Assembly (NCBI GenBank): GCA_018398995.1
Contig: CP073759.1
Location: 62,001-126,000 of the forward strand
Direction of reading: 5' to 3'
Source of the DNA: Methylophilaceae bacterium
GTDB taxonomy: Bacteria > Pseudomonadota > Gammaproteobacteria > Burkholderiales > Methylophilaceae
DNA length: 64,000 nucleotides
Shown piece by piece: positions 56,987-64,000 of this stretch; within the stretch, counting starts at the first letter, position 1, and each line of letters begins with the position of its first letter. The notes under the pieces were generated by a model. That model was given only the letters and a program-made list of their open reading frames with translations. It was not told the DNA's origin and made no database searches. Position numbers and translations under genes: made by a program.

Positions 56987-57478
56987 TTAATCATATTTAA
57001 CATGCTTGCTGACACCTTCAGGCAACCACGGCAATACTGATTTTACTAATATTTCAAGTGGATCACTTAATAGCGCATCAGTCCACATTTGTTCTTTTGG
57101 TAAATTGGTTAATCCCGCTAAAAAAACCAATAGACAAGCGATTAACAATCCTTTTGCAAACCCAAAAAGCACACCAAAAAATCGATTTAACCAACCCAAG
57201 CCTATTTTACTCACCATGCTAGAAATTGCCATCGCTAGTAGACCAGTTAGAAACAATACTGCGATTAATATAATCAAAAAAGCGATGAGTGTTTTTAATG
57301 CTTCTGTCGGAATCCCCTCAGGAAGAAAATCGGCCAGCATCACTGAGTATGCTTTAGAAACATAAAAAGCAACAAACCATCCTACAATCGCCAGCATCTC
57401 TTTAACAGCACCTCGCATCATGCTAACCACTACGGATAAAACAATAATGGCTATAACAATATAGTCGAAACTGGTCAA
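56987..57478 (-). CDS. cvpA: CvpA-family membrane protein
   Basis: A 163-residue protein with four membrane segments, beginning TSFDYIVIAIIVLSVVVSMM-like and GAVKEMLAIVGW. CvpA was first linked to colicin V production; its general role is not settled. TTG start, with GGAA upstream. Confidence 0.9.
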   Translation of the reverse strand: MTSFDYIVIAIIVLSVVVSMMRGAVKEMLAIVGWFVAFYVSKAYSVMLADFLPEGIPTEALKTLIAFLIILIAVLFLTGLLAMAISSMVSKIGLGWLNRFFGVLFGFAKGLLIACLLVFLAGLTNLPKEQMWTDALLSDPLEILVKSVLPWLPEGVSKHVKYD

Positions 57479-57490
57479 ACGATAGTTTCC

Positions 57491-58123
57491 TTATTTTTGA
57501 CTAACGACCATGCCGGTAAGCCCAGCATCTTTAATATTCTCAAGCGCGATAATTGCATCATTCTTACCAACAAATGTGGTTGTACGTAATCGTGTTTTTT
57601 CGCCTGTTTCAGTCGTTAGTTTTTCAATAACTGATTGATAGCCTAGCTCATCTAATTTCAATTGTAGTTTTTTAACATTTTCTGGGTCAGAAAAAACACC
57701 TATTTGTACATAAAATTGATTCGATACATTTTGTGAAGGGACTTTTGTAGCATCGATGACTGGCATTACTTTGATGTCTGTTATTGGCTCATCAACTATT
57801 TTTGTTGTTTCTTTAGGTTGATTAGCCGTCACTTGACTGTCTAGCTTAGCCATTTTTTCAGGCGGCTCAATCGCATCAGGCTTTTCTGGCGCAATCACAA
57901 TGTCTGTGGGCGTATTATCATTAATTTCAGTAGGCGCATTATCTGGAAGTGTCTCATTTGAAATAACGATCGCAATTTCTTGCGATGTGTTGGATAAGGC
58001 ACGATCTTTTAACAAAACAGGCAACAATGTAATCATGAGCAACACTAAGGCAATTGCACCCACTAAACGGCGTCGTGCGCGTTTTTTAAAAATCAACTCT
58101 AGATCAGATTGATCGCCCTGCAT
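57491..58123 (-). CDS. dedD: SPOR-domain membrane protein (DedD-like)
   Basis: A 210-residue bitopic protein: one membrane helix (about 20-40), a flexible periplasmic linker rich in acidic residues and proline, and a C-terminal SPOR domain (about 130-208, FYVQIGVFSDPENVKKLQ) that binds denuded septal peptidoglycan. Directly abuts folC with no gap. Confidence 0.88.
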   Translation of the reverse strand: MQGDQSDLELIFKKRARRRLVGAIALVLLMITLLPVLLKDRALSNTSQEIAIVISNETLPDNAPTEINDNTPTDIVIAPEKPDAIEPPEKMAKLDSQVTANQPKETTKIVDEPITDIKVMPVIDATKVPSQNVSNQFYVQIGVFSDPENVKKLQLKLDELGYQSVIEKLTTETGEKTRLRTTTFVGKNDAIIALENIKDAGLTGMVVSQK

Positions 58124-59407
58124 TTACACCCCTTGAACATTTAAAGCATCGATGGCATCGGCTACCGTGTAGAACGAACCAAATACGATTATTCTATCAT
58201 TTTTATCAGCCTCTTTACAGGCAGCTTCTAAAGCTTCCGCAACGCGGTGAAAGACTTTTGTTAGGCCATTTTTTGCTTTTGGCTGCAAATACTGGATTAA
58301 ATCATCTGCCGTTGCACCTCGCGCATGATGATTATCGGCCAAATACCAAATAGAGATATAAGGTAAAAGTGCATTAACCACTTGTTCAATATCCTTATCT
58401 GCAAGCATGGCAAAAACGCCTAATGTTCGTCCTTGATGGCTATTATTTTTAAGGTTATTCGCCAAAGATAACGCTGCTTGCGGATTGTGGGCGACATCTA
58501 AAATAATGTCAGGATTTTGACTAACTTGATAAAATCGCCCAAGTAAGGTAACTGTTTTTAGCGTTTCATCAATCGCCTCCATTTTTACTGGGAGCTGTTG
58601 GTTTAATTGTTCTACTGCACAAATGGCACATGCTGCATTATTGAGCTGAAAATCGCCTTGTAATGCTAATGGCGACATGGATAAAGTAAGGTCTGACGTT
58701 TGATATTGCCAGCCATTTGGCGATGATTGCACAAAAAAGTCACGATTAATCAAATGTAGATCTGCACCAATGGTATTAGCGTGATGAATGACTGTCTGAG
58801 GAGGATTCACATCTCCGCAAATTGCTACCTTATGCGGACGATAAACGCCTGCTTTTTCCGCACCTATTTTTTCCCGCGTATCGCCTAAATACTCTAAATG
58901 ATCTAAATCGACACAGGTAATAATAGCGCAACTTGGTTCAAATACATTCACTGCATCCAAGCGGCCACCCATACCAACCTCTAGAACAGCAACATCCAAA
59001 TGAGATTGTTCAAAATGCCACATTGCAGCTAATGTCCCCATTTCAAAGTAAGTCAGCACTACATCACCGCGCGCACGTTCAACGGCAGAAAAAGCGACAC
59101 ATAATTCCTCATCAGAAGCCTCTTGATGATTAACTCGAACACGCTCGTTATAACGCTTTAAATGAGGGGAAGTATAAGCACCGACACGATACCCAGCAGC
59201 AAGATAGATTTGCTCTAGCATGGCGCAAGTGGAACCTTTCCCATTGGTGCCAGCAATACTAATAATGGGAAATTGTGGTGACAAACCTAACCGACAAGCC
59301 ACTTCACTGACGCGATCTAAACCCATCGCGATAGATTTGGGGTGTAGTGCTTCTATATACGTCAACCACTTCGCAAGTGATTGTGGCTGGGCAAGTAAAT
59401 CATTCAC
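58124..59407 (-). CDS. folC: Folylpolyglutamate synthase / dihydrofolate synthase
   Basis: A 427-residue Mur-ligase-fold enzyme with IAGTNGKGSTCAM (51-63). It adds glutamate to folates. The start is a GTG at 59407; the next in-frame ATG would delete the conserved LAKWLTYIEALHP. Confidence 0.94.
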   Translation of the reverse strand: MNDLLAQPQSLAKWLTYIEALHPKSIAMGLDRVSEVACRLGLSPQFPIISIAGTNGKGSTCAMLEQIYLAAGYRVGAYTSPHLKRYNERVRVNHQEASDEELCVAFSAVERARGDVVLTYFEMGTLAAMWHFEQSHLDVAVLEVGMGGRLDAVNVFEPSCAIITCVDLDHLEYLGDTREKIGAEKAGVYRPHKVAICGDVNPPQTVIHHANTIGADLHLINRDFFVQSSPNGWQYQTSDLTLSMSPLALQGDFQLNNAACAICAVEQLNQQLPVKMEAIDETLKTVTLLGRFYQVSQNPDIILDVAHNPQAALSLANNLKNNSHQGRTLGVFAMLADKDIEQVVNALLPYISIWYLADNHHARGATADDLIQYLQPKAKNGLTKVFHRVAEALEAACKEADKNDRIIVFGSFYTVADAIDALNVQGV

Positions 59408-59434
59408 AAGTAATCGCCAAACAAATATGAACGT

Positions 59435-60292
59435 TTAAACAGCGTGCATTAAATTAGATAACAAATTATGTAATTTCTCTCGCATTTCGCGTCGATCAAT
59501 AATTAGATCAATTGCTCCATGCTCAAGTAAAAATTCGGCACGCTGAAAACCATCTGGCAGCGTTTCGCGTACTGTCTGCTCAATCACACGTGGTCCAGCA
59601 AACCCAATCAGGGCATTCGGTTCGGCAATGATAATATCACCCAACATAGCAAAGCTGGCTGATACCCCGCCCATTGTAGGATCAGTCAAAATTGAAATAA
59701 AGGGCAATCGAGCTTCAGAGAGCTTTGTTAACGCTGCACTTGTTTTTGCCATTTGCATTAATGACAATAAGCCTTCTTGCATACGCGCACCGCCACTGGC
59801 TGCTATACAAATAAATGGGCTTTTGTTTTCAATTGCAGCATTAACACCCCGCACAAAACGCTCTCCGACTACCGATCCCATTGAGCCACCCATAAATTTA
59901 AATTCAAAAGCAGCAACAACAACTGGCATTTCTAGAATTGCACCTTGCATCACAATTAAAGCATCCATTTCTTTAACTGTTTTTTGTGCCTCTTTCATGC
60001 GCTCAGTATATTTTTTACTATCTTGAAATTTTAAGGAATCGATAGGTGCTACATTTGCACCAATTTCTGTTTGACCTCCTTTATCTAACAAGAAGCCAAT
60101 TCTAGCTCTCGCTGAAATGCGATTATGATGGTCACATTGTGGACAGACTTCTGCATTGCCTTCCAAATCCGTTTTATATAATACGGACTGGCATGCATCG
60201 CACTTGCTCCATAAACCCTCGGGCATGCTGCGCTTTTGTACTTTACCCACTACATGTTGAATCTTTTGTGGAATTTTATCTAACCAACTCAT
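59435..60292 (-). CDS. accD: Acetyl-CoA carboxylase carboxyltransferase beta subunit
   Basis: A 285-residue AccD with the N-terminal zinc finger Cys31-x2-Cys34 and Cys50-x2-Cys53, and the carboxyltransferase core [19 protein letters not shown]. First committed step of fatty acid synthesis. accA is not in the window. Confidence 0.96.
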   Translation of the reverse strand: MSWLDKIPQKIQHVVGKVQKRSMPEGLWSKCDACQSVLYKTDLEGNAEVCPQCDHHNRISARARIGFLLDKGGQTEIGANVAPIDSLKFQDSKKYTERMKEAQKTVKEMDALIVMQGAILEMPVVVAAFEFKFMGGSMGSVVGERFVRGVNAAIENKSPFICIAASGGARMQEGLLSLMQMAKTSAALTKLSEARLPFISILTDPTMGGVSASFAMLGDIIIAEPNALIGFAGPRVIEQTVRETLPDGFQRAEFLLEHGAIDLIIDRREMREKLHNLLSNLMHAV

Positions 60293-60311
60293 TGCTCACC
60301 CCAATATTGAT

Positions 60312-61106
60312 CTAATCGATTGCTACGCGCAATTCTTCTATTAATGCACGAATGTTTGCAAACAAGTTTTCTTCCGTTGATTGCTCTATCGTTAATACTG
60401 TGCGACTTCCAACGACAACAGCATCAGCAAAGGCAGCTACAGATTTTGCTGTTGCTGCATCTTTAACGCCAAAGCCAACGCCAACAGGCAAGTTGGTTTG
60501 TTTTCGAATATTGGCAACACGTGCTTTTACTTCTTCAACATCCAAATTAGCTGCACCAGTCACACCTTTTAACGAAACATAGTATAAAAAGCCTGTGGCT
60601 TGCTTTACTACTAAATCAATGCGTTTTTCTTCTGTTGTAGGTGACAGTAAAAAAATACTATCAATACCATGCTGATTAAGTTCAGTAATAAAGCCGTCAC
60701 ACTCTTCAGGCGGATAATCCACTGTTAATACACCATCAACACCAGACTCTTTAGCACTTGCTGCAAAAATCGCAGTGCCCATTGCCTCAATTGGATTAGC
60801 ATAACCCATCAATACAACAGGGGTACGGTCATCTGTCAGGCGAAATTCTTTTACCAATGCTAACACTGTACGCAAACCAATTTTGTGTGCGAGCGCCCTC
60901 TCACTTGCTCGCTGAATAACGGGGCCATCTGCCATTGGGTCAGAAAATGGCACCCCTAGCTCTATAATATCTGCACCTGATGCAACCATCGTATGCATCA
61001 ATTCAACCGTGAATTTTGGATGCGGATCACCTGCTGTGATGTAAGGAATAAGTGCTTTTTTATTGTTTGCTTTTAATGCAGCAAACGTAGATTGTATTCT
61101 TGACAT
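60312..61106 (-). CDS. trpA: Tryptophan synthase alpha subunit
   Basis: A 264-residue TIM barrel; [25 protein letters not shown] (with the catalytic Glu and Asp region) and GFGVKD are family signatures. Cleaves indole-3-glycerol phosphate. Lies 20 bp after trpB. Confidence 0.96.
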   Translation of the reverse strand: MSRIQSTFAALKANNKKALIPYITAGDPHPKFTVELMHTMVASGADIIELGVPFSDPMADGPVIQRASERALAHKIGLRTVLALVKEFRLTDDRTPVVLMGYANPIEAMGTAIFAASAKESGVDGVLTVDYPPEECDGFITELNQHGIDSIFLLSPTTEEKRIDLVVKQATGFLYYVSLKGVTGAANLDVEEVKARVANIRKQTNLPVGVGFGVKDAATAKSVAAFADAVVVGSRTVLTIEQSTEENLFANIRALIEELRVAID

Positions 61107-61126
61107 AAATTGATTCTGATATAGAT

Positions 61127-62329
61127 TTATAGAGTGATATTTGCAAGCTGAGCTACTGTATTGATGTCTTTATCGCCTCGGCCAGACAGATTGATTAAGA
61201 TAATCTCATCTTTACGCATTGTTTTAGCCATTTTTTCGGCATGGGCCAATGCATGGCTCGATTCCAATGCAGGTATTATGCCCTCTGTGCGACACAAACT
61301 ATGAAATGCAGTCATCGCCTCATCATCGGTTATACCAACATATTCCGCACGCTTAATATCTTTTAACCAAGCATGCTCAGGGCCAACACCTGGATAATCT
61401 AAACCAGCAGAAATTGAATGTGTTTCAACAATGTTGCCGTCTTGATCTTGCATTAAGTAAGTTCTATTTCCGTGCAACACCCCAACATCACTATTGGTAC
61501 TTAAGGGCGCCGCATGCCGCCCAGTTTCTAGGCCATCTCCAGCCGCCTCAACACCAATTAAACGTACATTTGGCACATCAATATAGGGATAAAAAATGCC
61601 CATCGCATTTGAACCGCCACCAACACAAGCAACAACCGCATCCGGTTGACGGCCTACCATATCTTGCATTTGTTGTTTTGCTTCAATGCCAATCACTGCT
61701 TGAAAATCACGGACCATCATAGGATAAGGATGCGGACCAGCAACAGTACCAATAATATAAAACGTATCTGAAATATTAGTAACCCAATCACGCATGGCTT
61801 CATTTAAAGCATCTTTTAACGTTTTGGATCCACTTTCCACAGGCACCACTGTTGCACCAAGCAACTTCATTCTAAACACATTGGGGGCTTGGCGTTTAAC
61901 GTCCTCACTACCCATGTACACCACACATTTAAGCCCTAGTCGCGCTGCAATTGTAGCCGTTGCAACTCCATGCTGGCCTGCGCCCGTTTCTGCAATCACT
62001 CTGGGTTTGCCCATGCGCTTTGCCAATAAAGCTTGGCCGATGGTGTTATTCACTTTATGTGCACCGGTATGATTGAGATCTTCGCGTTTTAAATAGATTT
62101 GGGCACCACCAACTTTATCAGACCATCGTTGTGCATGGTAAATCGGACTAGGCCTTCCAACGAAATGTTTTAAGTCATAGGCATATTCGGCCAAAAAGGC
62201 AGGATCATGCCGATACTTTTCATACATGAGACGTAGTTCATCTAGTGCTTCAACCAATGTTTCTGCAACAAAAGAACCTCCAAATTGACCAAAATGACCT
62301 CTTTCGTCTGGCATATCGTATAACTGCAT
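61127..62329 (-). CDS. trpB: Tryptophan synthase beta subunit
   Basis: A 400-residue PLP enzyme with Lys92 in [16 protein letters not shown]. Joins indole and serine. Followed by trpA and accD in a conserved order. Confidence 0.97.
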   Translation of the reverse strand: MQLYDMPDERGHFGQFGGSFVAETLVEALDELRLMYEKYRHDPAFLAEYAYDLKHFVGRPSPIYHAQRWSDKVGGAQIYLKREDLNHTGAHKVNNTIGQALLAKRMGKPRVIAETGAGQHGVATATIAARLGLKCVVYMGSEDVKRQAPNVFRMKLLGATVVPVESGSKTLKDALNEAMRDWVTNISDTFYIIGTVAGPHPYPMMVRDFQAVIGIEAKQQMQDMVGRQPDAVVACVGGGSNAMGIFYPYIDVPNVRLIGVEAAGDGLETGRHAAPLSTNSDVGVLHGNRTYLMQDQDGNIVETHSISAGLDYPGVGPEHAWLKDIKRAEYVGITDDEAMTAFHSLCRTEGIIPALESSHALAHAEKMAKTMRKDEIILINLSGRGDKDINTVAQLANITL

Positions 62330-62401
62330 AACTTACCCTTTGCTTTTGGTGTACGTGAATGACACCAAATTAATCATTTTCATAAATTGCGTTCAATCGT
62401 T

Positions 62402-63016
62402 TCAAGCATTAATTGCCGCCATAAACGCGGCTATCTTTTGTGTATCTTTAATACCTTTACTTTGCTCAACACCACCACTCACATCAACGGCAAACGGCCG
62501 CACATGATGTATCGCTTGCTTTACATTCTCTGGCGTTAAGCCACCAGCTAGAATAATGGGTTTAGGCAATTGTTTGGGAATTAAATTCCAATCAAATACC
62601 AAACCAGTACCGCCAACCGCAACATCAGAATATGCATCTAAGAGCAGCGCTTTAGCATTTGCATAGTCATGTGCATATTGTATCAAATTTGTGTCAGGTT
62701 TAACGCGAATTGCCTTTAAATAAGGTAATCCGTATTGTGTGCACGCGGGCTCGAGCTCGTCTCCATGAAATTGCAATAAGTCTATCCGTACATTTGACAA
62801 CACCGCATTGATCTCTTGTTGACTAGCATTAACGAATAAAGCAACAACACTAACAAAAGGCGGCAATGCTGCACTAATCAAGGCCGCCTGAGCAACACTT
62901 ACACAACGTGGACTGGGCGCATAAAACACCAAACCAATGGCGTCTGCGCCATGTCGAACTGCACATAATGCATCTTCTACCCGAGTAATACCACAAATTT
63001 TGGTTCGTGTTCGCAT
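62402..63016 (-). CDS. trpF: Phosphoribosylanthranilate isomerase
   Basis: A 204-residue TIM barrel with the N-terminal [12 protein letters not shown] carrying the catalytic Cys, and [10 protein letters not shown] near the end. Chosen start is ATG 63016; an in-frame GTG four codons earlier (63028) is an alternative. Followed by trpB after a 72-bp gap. Confidence 0.93.
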   Translation of the reverse strand: MRTRTKICGITRVEDALCAVRHGADAIGLVFYAPSPRCVSVAQAALISAALPPFVSVVALFVNASQQEINAVLSNVRIDLLQFHGDELEPACTQYGLPYLKAIRVKPDTNLIQYAHDYANAKALLLDAYSDVAVGGTGLVFDWNLIPKQLPKPIILAGGLTPENVKQAIHHVRPFAVDVSGGVEQSKGIKDTQKIAAFMAAINA

Positions 63017-63101
63017 AAATCTTGCCACATAGTTGATTGATAAAGATGTAAGACTATCTTAAAGCGGTCATATTGTCACAATTTCATCGCAATCATGCAG
63101 G

Positions 63102-63881
63102 CTAAATAACTGTAATGACGCGTTCATTGCTTGGCAATTGCCACCGTTCATCGTAGCTAACTCCAGTTAAATACAAGCCATTCGCTGAAAATGTTGGTGG
63201 GGAAATCGTTCTATCTTGTTGCAAAAGTAAATCGCGAATGAATGACGGCGGGTTTTTTCCATTACCCACATAAATCAATGCACCCAGCATATTACGAACT
63301 TGGTGTTGTAAAAATGCATTAGCCGCAAACTTAAAAATAAATTTTTCATCAAATTGTTCTACACTTGCTTGGTATATCGTTCTTACTGCTGTATTGGCTT
63401 GACATTCGCTTGCTCTAAAGGCGCTAAAGTCATGCTCTCCAATTAAATAGTGAGCAGCTTCTTGCATTGTTTTTAAATTGAGTGGCAGATGATACCAACC
63501 TGCTTTGGTGGCTAAAATAGCCGGGGCAACTGAATGATTAACTAATAAATACTGATAACTGCGTCGCTGTGCTGAAAATCTTGCGTGAAAATCATCCATA
63601 ACAGTTTTAGACCAAATCACTCGCACCGCATTAGGTAGTAATGCATTAACACCGCGCAGCCATGCGTTCTCAGGTCGATTAGCTGTCGTATCAAAGTGTA
63701 CAACTTGCATCAGCGCATGGACACCAGCATCTGTTCTGCCAGCGGCATGCAAGCGTATTGGATGCTGTGCAATGGCGCAAATTGCAGCTTCCAAGACATC
63801 TTGTACGCCACATCTATTAGGCTGGCTTTGCCATCCACAGTAGTTTGACCCATCGTACTCTATACCCAATACAATTCGCAT
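63102..63881 (-). CDS. truA: tRNA pseudouridine(38-40) synthase
   Basis: A 259-residue TruA with catalytic Asp51 in AAGRTDAGVHAL and the C-terminal RNMLGALIYVGNG. Modifies the tRNA anticodon arm. Its start is 3 bp from the stop of the upstream gene. Confidence 0.96.
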   Translation of the reverse strand: MRIVLGIEYDGSNYCGWQSQPNRCGVQDVLEAAICAIAQHPIRLHAAGRTDAGVHALMQVVHFDTTANRPENAWLRGVNALLPNAVRVIWSKTVMDDFHARFSAQRRSYQYLLVNHSVAPAILATKAGWYHLPLNLKTMQEAAHYLIGEHDFSAFRASECQANTAVRTIYQASVEQFDEKFIFKFAANAFLQHQVRNMLGALIYVGNGKNPPSFIRDLLLQQDRTISPPTFSANGLYLTGVSYDERWQLPSNERVITVI

Positions 63882-63884
63882 GTA

Positions 63885-64000
63885 TCAACCTAAATAGAGG
63901 GTTACCATGAATAATAAAGCCATCAGCACAATGACAACATAGTCCATCGTAGCCTGCGGTGGATTTTCTAATGCTATCGCCAAATCCATGTCCGGCACCT
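63885..64000 (-). CDS. Small membrane-anchored protein end (partial)
   Basis: The last 37 codons of a minus-strand gene that enters from the right edge: ...PDMDLAIALENPP, then a single helix DYVVIVLMALLFMVTLYLG and stop. An internal ATG (MDLAIALENPP) with AGGTG before it could also start a complete 34-residue product. In many relatives fimV lies here; this tail does not resemble the FimV C-terminus that I know. Function unknown. Confidence 0.5.
   Translation of the reverse strand, partial: VPDMDLAIALENPPQATMDYVVIVLMALLFMVTLYLG

Noticed and set aside
1-64000. CRISPR array, prophage or insertion sequence
   Set aside because: No regularly spaced direct repeats, no transposase, integrase or phage structural gene is visible; the REP-like units are few and irregularly spaced.
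1-64000. tRNA and rRNA genes
   Set aside because: I looked for T-arm motifs and 16S/23S signatures in the gaps and found none; a covariance-model scan would be needed to be sure.

Overview
The window looks like the chromosome of a betaproteobacterial methylotroph of the Methylophilaceae (Methylotenera / Methylophilus type). Evidence: a complete pqqA-B-C-D-E cluster, a formate-tetrahydrofolate ligase, the betaproteobacterial gene order gyrA-serC-pheA-hisC-aroG and purF-cvpA-dedD-folC-accD-trpA-trpB-trpF-truA, and a rather AT-rich composition. The family assignment is inference; no rRNA or tRNA gene is seen here. Almost all genes lie on the minus strand.

Region 1 (1-18258) is a surface-polysaccharide (O-antigen or exopolysaccharide) locus read on the minus strand from a MarR-type EPS regulator. 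Its first half makes nucleotide sugars: ManC, Gmd and Fcl give GDP-mannose, GDP-4-keto-6-deoxymannose and GDP-fucose; RfbF and RfbG with an RmlC-like epimerase and a NovU-type C-methyltransferase point to a CDP-linked C-methylated deoxysugar; a perosamine-synthase-like aminotransferase and a PurN-like formyltransferase point to an N-formylamino sugar. The AT-rich second half holds a PhyH dioxygenase, a second Zn-type methyltransferase, a WbqC protein, a CmcI-like methyltransferase, a Wzx flippase, two glycosyltransferases, an epimerase/reductase and, cut by the window edge, the initiating sugar-phosphate transferase. A VapBC toxin-antitoxin pair sits inside the locus. Many gene pairs overlap by 4 bp, which shows tight translational coupling.

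Region 2 (18259-21200) is an accessory patch: REP-like palindromic repeats, a MazEF-type pair with a long palindromic operator, and a DUF4143 ATPase lying between the intact 3' end of an S4-domain RNA-binding gene and a decayed, in-frame second copy of that 3' end. This looks like the scar of an insertion at the S4 gene.

Region 3 (21200-32300) is mixed housekeeping: a Lon-like protease, MoaE and MoaD, RmuC, a secreted protein of unknown function, a DUF202 protein, an AI-2E family permease, a YigZ protein with a duplicated N-terminus, formate-tetrahydrofolate ligase, a membrane diguanylate cyclase and a DUF302 protein.

Region 4 (32300-40050) is assimilatory sulfate reduction: cysB divergent from a TauE/SafE permease followed by cysI, a DUF934 gene, cysH (of APS-reductase type), cysD, cysN and a 7Fe ferredoxin gene, closed by a bidirectional terminator shared with a FadL-type porin gene.

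Region 5 (41586-46723) holds a YgjP-like metallopeptidase, a Bcr/CflA efflux pump and the PQQ operon, including the 23-residue PqqA precursor and a hairpin terminator between pqqA and pqqB. Region 6 (46896-64000) is aromatic amino acid, serine, methionine, purine, folate, fatty acid and tryptophan biosynthesis plus gyrA and truA, ending in the 3' end of a gene for a small membrane-anchored product.
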